Shown piece by piece: positions 1 through 12,600 of a DNA stretch of 64,000 bases. The first letter of the stretch is position 1. Every line of letters starts with the position of its first letter. The DNA lies in assembly GCF_028372415.1 (NCBI RefSeq), contig NC_092879.1:92769741-92833740 (forward strand). Reading direction: 5' to 3'. The DNA comes from Notamacropus eugenii (lineage: Eukaryota > Chordata > Mammalia > Diprotodontia > Macropodidae). Under the pieces are notes generated by a model that searched no databases, had not been told where the DNA came from, and was given only the letters and a program-made list of their open reading frames with translations. The position numbers were made by a program, and so were the translations under genes.

Positions 1-640
1 AAGAGAAGCAGCTACTAAGTGGGGAAAAATAAAGAACTAGAAACAAAGCAAATGCCCTAAGTTGAGGAATGACTGAACAAATTGTGGTTTCTGAAATGTA
101 AAGGAATATTGATTGTGTAATAAGGAATTACAAATTTCTGTGATTCTGTGAATTTGAGGACTTCAGAGAAATATGGGAAAATCCACGTGAAGGAACATGG
201 AACCCAAAGAACATACAAAATGACAATATAAATAAAATGATCACTAAAAGCAAGCTAAGCCGAGCAAATGAAACCCCAACAATGACCAAGGAGAGCAGGC
301 CTGAAATACACATCTGAAGGGTGGTGGGTAGGGAAGACAGGACAGAGAGGAGAGGGAAGGAAGAGGAAAAAGCACCATTAATTTGAAAGAGGGGTTTATT
401 TCCAGAAATGACTTGTGATGTGTGTAATTTTTCTAACGCAGAGAGCATGGCTTCAATTCAATTTAACTTTTAAGAGCTACTCTGTGAAAAGGTGCTGGGT
501 AAACAGAAGCCAAAAGGAAGAGTTCCTGCCTTCATTAGGAGCTTCACTTCTGGGGTAGGAGAGAGAAGTACATGGGGGCAGATGAGCAAATACTGGCTAA
601 GATGGGAGGGGGAAAAAGTGCTGCTGCCTGAAGGGTGACT
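1..640. other. TAF7L intron, last one in view
   Basis: No exon-like segment seen. The first 260 bases, with a GGAATGACTGAACAAATTGT-type motif, resemble the 3' part of marsupial L1 copies seen elsewhere in the window. The purine-rich 300-380 segment gives long antisense frames without coding character. Confidence 0.4.
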
Positions 641-3600
641 GTACAGCTCACCTTGAGGGCCAGATTTGCCACTCTGAAGACAAGGTCCTCCTGGTGTTTT
701 GCTCTCTTCCAAGTCTCTTGGTGCTTTCCCTTCATCACATCGATCTGCTTCTGGAGTCCTACAACTAAGAGAAAGTCGTTTCTCCTTAATCTATCCTGTG
801 TCAGTGGCAGACCATGATCATGATCAGCTGGTCTGGTCACAATCTGATGATCACCTGTTCAAACTTGCCAGGCACTCATTTGGGCACAGGGGCTCAGCCT
901 CCAAGACTGGCCCCTTGGGACTTACCAAGATAATTTGCTTTCTCATCTTTTCGGCGCTGTTCATCAAATGTGCTTTGTGATGATCTCTCCAGGTCTTCCT
1001 CAGTGTTGATGTTTATTTCTTCATTGTCCTGGTTATCATCTTCTTCTTCCTCTTCATCATCATCATCTTCATCTTCATCATCATCATCATCATCATCGCT
1101 GCTAATGTCATGACATATCTCTTGAAACTTCTCATATTCTGTTTGAAACGAGGAAACAACAAATAAATGCAATGTTTCAAATACCTCCCACTAGTGTGTA
1201 ACCCACTGTGCTAAGTAGAGGAGCGCGCTCCTCACAAACAAGAGTTAGCATCAGGAAAAAGTCCTCTCCACACATTAAGTAATTGAGGATGGGAGAGAAA
1301 TGAGAATACTACTCCCAAATCAAAGAGTCAGTCATCAAGAAAGGTTGAAGGGAGGCCTAGGAATCCTTTGCAAACCAGAGCCTGCAAGTTTGTGGAAGCT
1401 GCTTATCCAACAAATAGTCTTCAGCAAAGCTCAAGCTCTGTACCTGATGAGCTACGGCCCTGCTTATAGCTACTCATTCCTGGAGAGATGTCCAGGCTGG
1501 TCAGAGAACTCTGGTTATCTGTGTCCTTTAATTCATCTTCAGTAATGATCTCCCAACCTGACAATAGGTGCAATTAAGGAAAAGGTAAGAGAACTACAAG
1601 GTCTCCAAAGAGTTTCTTTAATAGAAGCACTACTTACTTAGGTCTGACCCCAGCCCAACTGGGACTTGATTCTTAGTGTAGCAATGTGCCCTGACAGTGG
1701 TTAACAGAGGCTCTACATTAACGTAAGTACAAAGTAAATCTGATGACCCGGCTTTCTGCTAGCTAAATGAAGAAAACATGGCCACTTGTGTCTTTATGAG
1801 AGAGTACACCCTGGTTTGAACCAACTGTCCTCATCATACCATCTTAGGAAATGCCTTTACTAAGTAAAGGCTAAAAGCTGAAAACAAGTTCATGGGCCCA
1901 GAGAAGTTCCCAGGCCCCAAGATTTCCGATATAAAAGGATACGGGTACTGACAGCTTCAGCATCTGTGCTCAGCAATCTCCTGACTTCCTTTTCTACATC
2001 TGGAGATTCGAAGAACTGGGCCAGAGGAGACAAAAGAACAGTCACAGCATTAAATGCCCTGTGGTGGGCAGGGAGGAGCCTGTTAACTGTGGGCAAAGGC
2101 ATCGGAACAACCAGCATTCTTTAGCTGCAAGAAAAGAAGCCTTTCTCCAGCACCTGGGTTTGTACAGGATACAGGAGCTTTCTTCTGTCAAACAAATGAC
2201 TGAGGGGGCTTTTTTTTCCATCTTAAGACTTTATAGCAGAGTTTTCACACAAAGAATCCTCCCTTTAAATTCTAGTTATTAAAAATTTGCACTGACTTCA
2301 CAATAGTAGCCTGCACCCCCCTTCTTAGCTATTGAGAAATGAAGTGGCTTGAAGGTTCAAATTCCCAGATTCCTTTTCCTTATTGTTATTTAGTCTTTTC
2401 AGTCATGTCCAACTCTTTGTGACCTCATTGGGGTTTTCTGGGCAGAGATATCAAAGTGGTTTGCCATTCTTTCTGACTCCAGGCCGGGTACTCTATCCAC
2501 TGACCCACTGAACTACCCATCTTTGTTATTAGGAACATTCATAAAGAGCAAGTATTATTTGCACGTCCCCCTTGAATATTAACTCAAGCAATTATCTCCA
2601 GAATATCCAAGATGTCAAGCCACAAACTGAAATCAGGACCTCAAAAGGAACACTCCTGAATAGCAAACAACTGTCTATAAAACAGAGACCTGATTTACTG
2701 ATGTTATAATATATATTAAATTATATAAATATTTATATTTATTTAGCCTTTATATTTTATGTGTGTGTATATATATGTACATATGTTTTATACATACACA
2801 CATGTATTACCTTTGCAATAAATAGCTACAAGACAGAGATAAACAGATTACAAAGGTCACTGACAAAAAGAACATTTTCCCTAGCAGTTATTTGAAAGAC
2901 CTAAAATGGTGAAGTCATTTTTCAGTGAGACAAATTAGGGGGAAGACTTATAGAAGCAATTGTTCTCTTTCCAGCTTGTTCAATTCAAATGAACTATGAA
3001 CTCATGCTGAAAAAATGAACAAACAATATGATACAGTATCTGACTCCAACTCTGTGAAGTCTGAGGAGAGAATGAACAAATCATCCTTTTGCTCTTTAGC
3101 AGGTTAAGGATGAGGCAGCTGAGAATAGGACAGAGTCTGTCTACTGGCTGACTGTGAGACTAGGCTGTGGGGCCTTTCGTTTATAAATCTCATAGTCCAA
3201 AGTGTTACCTGAACCTCCACATAAGGATTCTAGCCAGATCTCTTTTTGACACCTTTGCCCATCGTCACGCTCCAAGGCTGCCTGGCAGAGAAATTAAGAG
3301 TCTGGATGAAGATGAAACTTTTACCTTCTTCTTGGCTGTCTTCCGGAACCTTCTCTGTCTGATATTCTTCAGGGGCAGAGTGACTAAAACAAAACAAGGT
3401 GCCATGTATCAGCCTAATTGTTGGTTAGACAACAGTCTGAACAGATTTGATAAAAAGAACATTCATCCTATAGAATCTAAGAAGTGACACAGGCTGATTA
3501 TGAAATCACAGCACTGTACTGTATAGAAGACCTAGACGCTGGGATTTGCAATCCCAGGTTCAAGCTGATACCCTTTTTCAACTCTGGCTACGAACGTAAA

Positions 3601-6600
3601 TGGGCTGAGGCTTGGGGCACATGTCTGAGTCATCACTAGATAGGATTCAGCAGGTGTGACAAGGAGGCCAGGGCAAAAAAAGGGTTCTCACTTACCGCCA
3701 TGGTTCCATATGAATTTCTTCTCTTTCTCCTTCTCTTTTTTCTTAGTTACTTTTGGATCATTAGTGGCAACTGGTCCTTCCACCGGTGGATAAAGATCTC
3801 CATCCACACTACTCACAAGCATCTATAAACAGCAACCCCCCCCCCAAAAAAATCAGAAAAGCTATTTTTGGGGCTCTATGACTTAGATGTTAGGTGATTT
3901 TTAACAACGGACCACCACCCTTAACACCAAAAAGGCACCTGAATGTAAAAGGTTACATAAAAACAAGTAAAGGAAAATGAAAAGGAGGTACCTTTCACAG
4001 CTGTAGCTGGGAAATTCTTAAACAAGTAAGGTAGAGGCAGCCATAAAAGATGAAATAGAAAATTTCTATTATATAGAATTCTGAAAGCTTTTTCGTGAAC
4101 AATATCAATACAACTAGCATAAGAAGAGCAACAGTCAATTAAGGAAAATCAATTGAATTCTATATCATTGATAGAAATCTGGCATCCAGATGATATATGG
4201 AATTAACATAGACCAAGAAGCATTCCCTCAAATAGTGATCAAAGGATATAAACAGACATTTATCAAAAAACTTGCAAAATATTAACAACCTTATGGAAGA
4301 CTGCTCCAAATCATTAATAATTGATTCAACCAATATTTATTAAGTACCTATAACCCTAACTGCTGGACACTGTGGTAAACAAGAGACATAAAAAAGACAA
4401 AATCTAAACTGCCCTTGGCCAAAAGGAACTTACATACTTTTGGAAGGAAGCAACATGCAAAAAGAAAACTAAATACAAAATACATTCAAAATAATTTCGA
4501 AGGGGAGAGCAGTAACAACTAGGAAAAAGAGACTTTCTCCAGTAGACGGCACTTGAGCTCTGCTTTTGCTAGAGGCCCCTTCAACTATAACCCAGTGATT
4601 CATTTCTTAGTGTTTCTGGTGTGTTTCCCATGACCTTCTTATGATGTGCATCAGAATATGTTTTTCAACATTTTCTACTCTGCTATCCTTCCTCTGAGGA
4701 ATGTGAATGAATTGCTAACCATAAAACAAATATACAGGTACACATACATTTTTACACAGCTCTATTACTAACTGGGGCTTTTTCCCCCCACAGTAGAACC
4801 TTTATTGTATTAGAAGTTTAGTTCCCATTCCTCTGCAGAATATGAGTTTAACATTCACCCAAGGCATCTCCAGCAGAGGTCTTTGGTTCTCACTTGAGAG
4901 AACGATCCAAGGCCATTCTCCAGGCACTGGCCAGAACTCCTTGGGAACACTCACACCCAAATTAATTGGCTATTTTCCTGTATCCCTGTGTAGCTTTAGT
5001 TGCTTTTTGATTTCTTTTCTTTCACTGCCAAAACCAGCAGAGAAAGAGTCTTTGTCTTCCCTTATGGTTTCAGGGGTAAATATCCACCAGGGCCCACCAT
5101 GACCCACAGTTCTTGGGATCACAGATAAGATCCTTCACATCTCTCTTGTCAGCTGAACCCAAGTAAAGGAGAGAACATTCTGATCCTACATTGTCACTTT
5201 GTCAAACAAAGATCCCAAACCAGAGATCTGGAAATCCTAGAACCTCCCAAAAGGAGGAAGCAACTCTAATGCATGTCAAAAGAGAAATCTTTTCCTTTAC
5301 AAAAATGGAAAACTGGGAAGTTATCATGGGAGTTGCCTTCCTACTCCTCCGAATTGGATGTAGATTTGATGGATCATAATACACCCTCCATCTCTAAAAA
5401 ATAGAAGTTGGACAGCTAAGTCTAATATATGGGGTTTCTCCTTTCTTTTCTCCAGTTTGGATGCTGAGTTGTCACAAAATCATTCATTTGAAATGAGCCT
5501 GTGAAGCCCACATAGGAACTGAAATGAATGGGAGAAATGGATTAAGCTCCCTCCCATTTTAAAACTTCAACTTACATAAGGTTGCAGTAAGTATTCTGAG
5601 TTTTAATGGGAGCTATGGATTCTATATGGTAGAGGTGGGAAGGTAGCACATTCTACGCATGGAATAAAGCCTATGGAACAGCAAGGCCAGTTTGTCTGGG
5701 ATGCAAAGCACGTGAAAGAAAAGAAAATGAAATAAGTTTGAAATAGTCTGGAGGAAGACTGTGAAAGGTTTCAAAAGCCAGCTTCATACTTTATCCTAGA
5801 AGCAAGAGGAAGTCACTCAAATTTTTTGAGGAATGACTATGCGCTTTAGGAATAGCAATTTCTGAAATAATGCTATAAAATTGAAATGTGCAAGCTTGGC
5901 CCCAAAGACATATGAGAAAGCACCTCTCTCCTTATCTCTGTCTCTGTTTCTGTCTGTCTGTCTGTCTCCTTAGCGGAAAGGTGAGGGGGGGACAATGGGT
6001 GTGGACTAGCACTAACAACAGCTAGCATTTAAGGTTTGCAAAGCATTTTCCAGATGTCATCTCATGTGGAGCACTTGAGCTAATGTCAGGACTTGATAGA
6101 ATCAGAGAAAGCATATTGTACAGACAGAAGATGATCCAGGAGAAAGCCCTTGGGGCCACCACCCACATAAGGGGAGAGACAAGGACACGATTCCAAACAA
6201 AGGCAACTGAGAAGGAAAGCTAGGAGATGAGCCAGGAGACAGCAGCGTCATGAAAACTGAAGGAGGAAAGTATGTGTGGGAGGTCAGCATGGCCAACAAT
6301 GTCACATGCTGCAGGGAGGTCAAAAAGAAGAAAAATCTAACAGCTTTGGCAATGAATAGAGCTTGGTAACCTTGAAGAGAAGTTTCAGTTGACCAATGAG
6401 ATTAGAAGCCATGTTGCAAGGAGTTCAAAGTCGGGGCAATGAGTGTGAATGGCTTCTTCTAGAAATCTGAAAAGGATGATAGCTTGAGGGGCCTATAGGC
6501 CAAGTGACAGTTTTTAAGATATGGGGAGATATGGGAATATTTGTAAGCAATAAGGAAGAAATCAGCAGATAGTAGAGATTGCATCCTCCTCTAAGACTAG

Positions 6601-9600
6601 AGCAAAGGAGGAGAGAATGGAGGAGCTGTTGAAATGATCTGGAACAAGGAGGGAGTTCACAAGTGATAAGAGATTTCTAAACTGAAATAACTTTGAAGTT
6701 TCACTTTGTACCTAGCAAACTGAAAGATACCAAAAGACTTAACTAATTGATGCTAGAGAGTCTGGAGTAAGACAGGCACACTAACATACTCTGGTGGGAT
6801 TGTGAATTGGTCCAACCATTCTAGACAGCAATTCAGAATGATATAAGAAAAGTGATTATCTCCCCTTTGACGTAGAAATCCCCTACTGGTCATACTCCCA
6901 AGGGCATAAAAAATTAAGAAACAAAGGTGTAACATATGCCAAAATAGTCATAATGGCTCTTTTCGAAAGAGCAAAGAAATGGAATCAACAAGCACTATTA
7001 AACATCTTTGTGCCAGGGGCAGTGCCAAGTGCTGGAAACAACAAACTATAGTATCTGAATGTGAAGAAATATTACTGTGCTGTAAAAAATGATTAAGATT
7101 TCAGAGACATATGAACTGAAGTAGAAAGAAATCAGCAGCACTAGGAAAACAACATACACAAAGACTACAATAATGTAAACAAAAAGAATAACCAAATAAA
7201 GCTAACCCTTTGTGGTTATAATGAGAAGAGATGAAAGGTGCAGTCCCCCTTGAGCCAGCTGTACAAGCCGTCAGACGTGGCCATGGCAATGGATCTTGCT
7301 TAACTGTTTTTTTGTAACAAGGAAAGGCTCACCAGAGGGTATGGGGGTTGGGAGTATATATCTACAAATGTTTCGGAGGGAAAAACAAAAGGCAGCAGTA
7401 AAACTTTATAAAAAGTCAGAGGGCAATGCACTTGGCATTTTACTGCAGTCACTTTGTCATGAAGCAGCACTACAAATATAGAATCTAGCAAAAGGCTTTT
7501 TGGAGCTAGAGTACTTACCACTGCAGAGGAGGAAGTATGTTGGAAAACAGATCCCAGCATTTTGATTTACAAAGAAAACAAGAAATCAACAGCAGAGATG
7601 ATGGATAAGAACCAGTTTATACCTCTCTGGTCAAGTGCAGGTGGCTTCAGCAGAAGGAGCCAGAGAAGATCCCAGCTGCTTCTATTTGTCAATTAATGAA
7701 TCACTACAAATGACAGACAGGAGGTTCAATACTCCACAAGCTGGTTACATGACAAGAGGTAATGGTAATAAACAGTTAAGTCTCAAAACACCAAAATGAA
7801 GCATGAAATTTCATCCTTGTATTTTAGCCTAGAAACCAGTGATAGGAAATAGTCATTCCCCAAATACAATGGCCACCTGGAAGAAGTAAAAACTAGTGGG
7901 TATTAGGAAAAGACTAGTCTAGCCATACCTGGCAAACATCCGCAGTCTTGTAAAAGGTTTTCTTATCGACGGTTTTCAAGCTTTCAATAATGCAGGGCAG
8001 GTCAACCAGCTTAGAGGGCAATGGGACACCATCCACACACACAATTCCATGACGGCCATCAGCTAAGGACAAATAAACAAAAGCTTCAATTCTGACATCC
8101 TTTCAGTGAAATGTAAGCCTCCCAGGGTTACAATAACAAGGACCTGCACAATAACAAGGTACGTGCATGGGATTTAATTGAGAAATCTACCATTTCTTTT
8201 AACAGTAAAGCTGTTAAGAGCTGTGCTATGTGACCAGTAGTAACCTCTGTGGAAAAATGCCAGCTGACATGGTGTTCACAACTCCCAACTCTGCTGGGAC
8301 TTGCTGAATTTCCCAATTAATGTTTGAGGACTGAATAGCATGGTGGAGCTGTGGATTTCTGCAGAAAATTTTATATGAACATAAATGCTACATTTTTTTG
8401 TTATTCTAAGCAGTCTATTCCACTCATTCAAACTAGTCCTCAGAAACATTCCTGTTCTAGAGATAGACTATCAGTTTTCTGAAATTAGAACACTGCAGGG
8501 GAGGTCATTGCAGATGTGTACTTTGTAGGAAGGGAAAAAAAACTGCACTTCTAGAATGGTGCTTAGAACCCACAATTATAGATTTGATCTCTAGTTCTGT
8601 CACGGAGAAAACTCAAACATAGTCCACAACTGTTATTTCCCCCAAAGCATGCAAATGACAAGGGAAACTTTGGTCCATTCTCTGGAACAGCTCACTGAAA
8701 CATCATCCATTATGGAAAGCAAGCTTCCTCCCAAGGTGGGGGTCTGAAAGGCTATCTTTATAAACAAAGGCCAGTGTTTGTTATTCCCTTGGATAAGGAG
8801 AAACCAAGAAGGCCGACTATATCAGACAGGAGACAGTAAGCATTACCTGTCTGATCTCTGGAAGCCAAACTCCGGTACAGGTACAGTGTACAGAGGTACA
8901 CGCCCATAGTTTTTAACCGTATTGCTCTTTGGACGGTTTCAGAGAAACCTGGGCAGATCCATGAGTGAAATGAGCAAATTCAGGAGAACAATGAATGAAC
9001 ACAGCAACAGCCATACTGTAAAGACAACAACTTGGAAAGACTTAGGAACTCTGATCAGCACAATGACAAACTGCAGTGCCAACCAACATACTGCCCACCT
9101 CCAGAGACAGAGAGAGGGCTGAGGAACTCAAGAGTACAGAGTGAAGTATAGCTTTTCTGGACATGGCCAATGTGGGAATTTGCTTTGTCTGACTTAAATG
9201 TTAGTAACAGATTTTGTTTGTTTGTTTGTTTGTTTTTGCTTTTCCAATGGTGGTGTAAGGGGAGGGGGAGGGGAAAAATGCTAACCTGAAAATAAAAGTG
9301 AGTTAAATAAAGTAAGAAAGACGTTGCCCTTTCACTTCTAAGGGACAACAAAGAGATATGGACTACTTACGATGTAATTCGATGGTTAATTTGTCTTTCA
9401 AGTTGGCATTTCCAGACTGCATTGCCTTTCTCACAGTAGCAGCATATTCCTGAAAAGAAAAAAAAACTTCTAAGACTGGTCACATGCATACCAGATGGCA
9501 GAAGAGATGGGCCAGGGAAATTCTGCTCTTAAATCTAACCTTCAAACAGTTTCTGGACAGACACATAGAGACAACAACTACTTGGCGCTCCATGGAGCCA

Positions 9601-12600
9601 TTTTATCAGGGTATCTAAATCAAGCCAGGACAAAGGTTGACCTTTATTCCTGGCGCTCCAAACAAAGAACTCTCAGCTAACTGCTAAAAGTCAGGAGGGT
9701 TCTGATCTCTAAATATTCTAGGTATAAAAAATGACCTCAATCTGGGAGAAGACTGTTTATTCCACCCAACGGCTGGAGTTTGTGCCATTTACCATTAGAT
9801 GCCACTTTCCTGGTCCATTTCTAAATTCAAATCCAGATATCAAGGGTAAGAGGCCCTAAAACAGGATTCAAAAGGACTGTTCTTTCCAATCCCAGAGGTT
9901 ATCCAGACTTCAATAGCACAACATACTTTAATGTTTATGGAGGAGTGCTCTATGTAGTATACAACTAATTCAACTCTCAGCCTCTTTGTAAGTATATGAG
10001 CATTCTACAACAAAATAAGTTTGGTATCTAACTAAAAAAAGGACTACCAATTGTAGCATGACAGGGTGACACAGAAAAAGTACAGGATTTAGAGTCACAG
10101 AACCTGGATTTGAGTCATAATACTAACTTAGTTACTTAAGAACTATGTAATCTTGGGCAACTCATTTTGCTTCTCTAGACCTCAGTTCACTCATCTATAA
10201 GATGGTACAGTTTGAACTAGAAGGTCTCTAGCACTAGAGAGTACTTTCAGCTCTAAACTTATGATTCAATTCAATGAAGATTTATTTCCTATAATGTACC
10301 AGGTACTGTGATGGGCAACGAAGACATGAAGACCCTATGAGAGTTGATGGAGTCTATTCAAAATGAATATTATATGAAAAAATAGCTCTCAAAAGTAAAT
10401 CATCATGAACAAGGGAAAAGACAACTTCAATGAAGAGCATACGCAGTAAAATATTACTACATTTGGGTCCTTAATGACCAATATCCTCTTAAATAATGGT
10501 TTTATACTTATCAACTGACAACCAACTGACAACAGAATCCTCATGTATGACAGTTTGTAAAACTGTATGTAAAACACATACAGTTTGTAAAAACCACTCA
10601 AACTCAACCTCCAGTCATTTGTTCTGATCTTCTAGGGTTCCTTACCGGAGGGAGACGTAATATAAACTGGTTTTCCAGCTCATGGGGAGGATCCTCTTGG
10701 TTCTTGCTCATCTTTTGTTCTTGAGTTCAGAGGGGGAAAAAAACAAAATCACAAATAGTCAGTGAAAATCCCTTGTTTCCTTAAAATTATTCACTAAAGA
10801 TGGTATCTCCAAATAGAAGTTGTTTTATACGCACTCTAGAGAGCCAGCATGAAATGTACACAGCTCAGAAACACTCCATTTCACCCCCACCTCTTCTCTC
10901 CAAGTGGGGCAGCTGGGGGCCCAGTGGAGAGAGCATTGGGCTTAGAGTCAGAAGACTCATCTTCTTGAGTTCAAATCTGGCCTGAGATACTTCTTGGCTG
11001 TGTGACCCTGGGAAAGTCACTGAACCCTGTCTTCCTGTTTCCTCATGTGTAAAATGAGCAGGAGAACAAAATGGCAAACCATTCTAGTATCTTTGCCAAG
11101 AAAATCCCAAATGGGGTCACAAAGAGTCAGACATGACTGAAAGGAGTGAACAACAACTCTTTGCTTAATGAAAACTATTTACACTTTCAAGGAGAATTTA
11201 AGTTACGCAATACAATTTCTCTCAAAATCAACTATAAGTTATACAATACAATTTCTCTCCAAAATAAATTATACATATACATACATATATATATATATTT
11301 CATAAAGTAAAAGCTACAAGCAATGACATTCTACATTCTCCGGCAAAGAATAGTCCAACACCAGAAGAGAACACTACCTCTCTAAGGAAACTACATACAT
11401 TCTCCAATCACAGACAAAAGTGAAATAAACCAAGGATCGCAGTCAACACCAAAACCCTTTAGAGTAGTTAGTAACCTATGATGTTTTGAGGAAAATATAA
11501 TTAAATTTTCCATTATCTGTTCACTTCTCTGGGTTGAAACACGGTGAGCATTTATTTGGATAACAGGCAGCTTCTTGCGACGGTGACTCTACAAGCAGTT
11601 TATGTCTACCAAGTCTATTTCACCTTGTAGAGATGCTGAAGGTTATGAGTCAATTATTGTGAAATAGCAGCATCGACCTCTCTGCCTTCTAAGCTAATAA
11701 TAAGTAATGGTAAGTTTTCAGTTTGTTGATGACTGAAAACTTATTAAACATCAATACTCCTTAAAAAAAAGAAAGATGGGGTTTGCTTTCTGTGATATGT
11801 TTATAATAATTTCAACTTCAGCAAATCAAAGCATATCTAAAATGAATTGAGAAACTTTCTATAAGGAAATCCTTTTGATAGTAAAAACTCTTTCCATAAG
11901 GTGAATAATCACCTTCCTCCTCTTTTGTGTTATTTCTAATATTCATTTATTGGATTTAAGCATTTATACCTGGAGCAGTTTAGCTTTCATAAACAGCTTT
12001 CTGGATGCTGGTGTCCCCAAGTTCTACAGTTTAAAGGTCTCCTCTGAGGTGGAGAGAGTGCAATGTGTTTATTTTTGACCTGACAATCGGGTTCATAGTT
12101 ACGAGGCATTAAGGATCAAAGTAAAAAGATTCTGGGCTACACCATAAAACAAGCCAAAAAAAACCCCTTCACTTTAGATTAGAAAACAATGTAAGAAAGG
12201 CAGTGCTTCACAGTGGATAAAATCCTCTATCTGATGCTTACCAGCTATATAAGCAGGATCAAGTCCTTTAACCCAAACCCTAGTTTCATCATCTGTAACA
12301 AGGGGCTAATACCTGTAGTATCAACCTCACAGGGCTACTGGTGGGGTTCAAAAGACAAACTACACATCAACATATTATAAAACTTTAAAGCTGGCACATG
12401 TGTATACACACACATGAGATAGTATTATTATTAATTCACCTCAGGAATCTGTAGGTCATAATAGGGCTTTGAATTTAAACTTCACTATAACACATTATGG
12501 GGCTAAAGAAGCTGTGTTTGTGGGACTGTGGTTACAGAGGTAAGTGGAAGTTATAATAATAATTGCAGGTGGCTTTTATACAGTACTTAAGGTTTGCAGA

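Larger units (their letters stand above)
3823..7928. other. TAF7L coding intron 3
   Basis: About 4.1 kb with no exon seen. It holds an L2 3' end (about 4317-4480), a longer L2 segment (5590-6665), a (TCTG)n tract near 5945-5970 and an L1-like piece (6690-7400). A segment at 4770-5170 is unexplained: it has moderate complexity but no frame or motif I recognise. Confidence 0.5.

Noticed and set aside
128-448. Hydrophobic 106-codon minus-strand frame
   Set aside because: Antisense of a purine-rich intron/L1-like segment; hydrophobicity follows from T-rich codons.
1890-2117. 75-codon frame containing the SPDVEKEV block
   Set aside because: It is the true TAF7L exon 6 read through into both introns; the real exon is 1943-2015.
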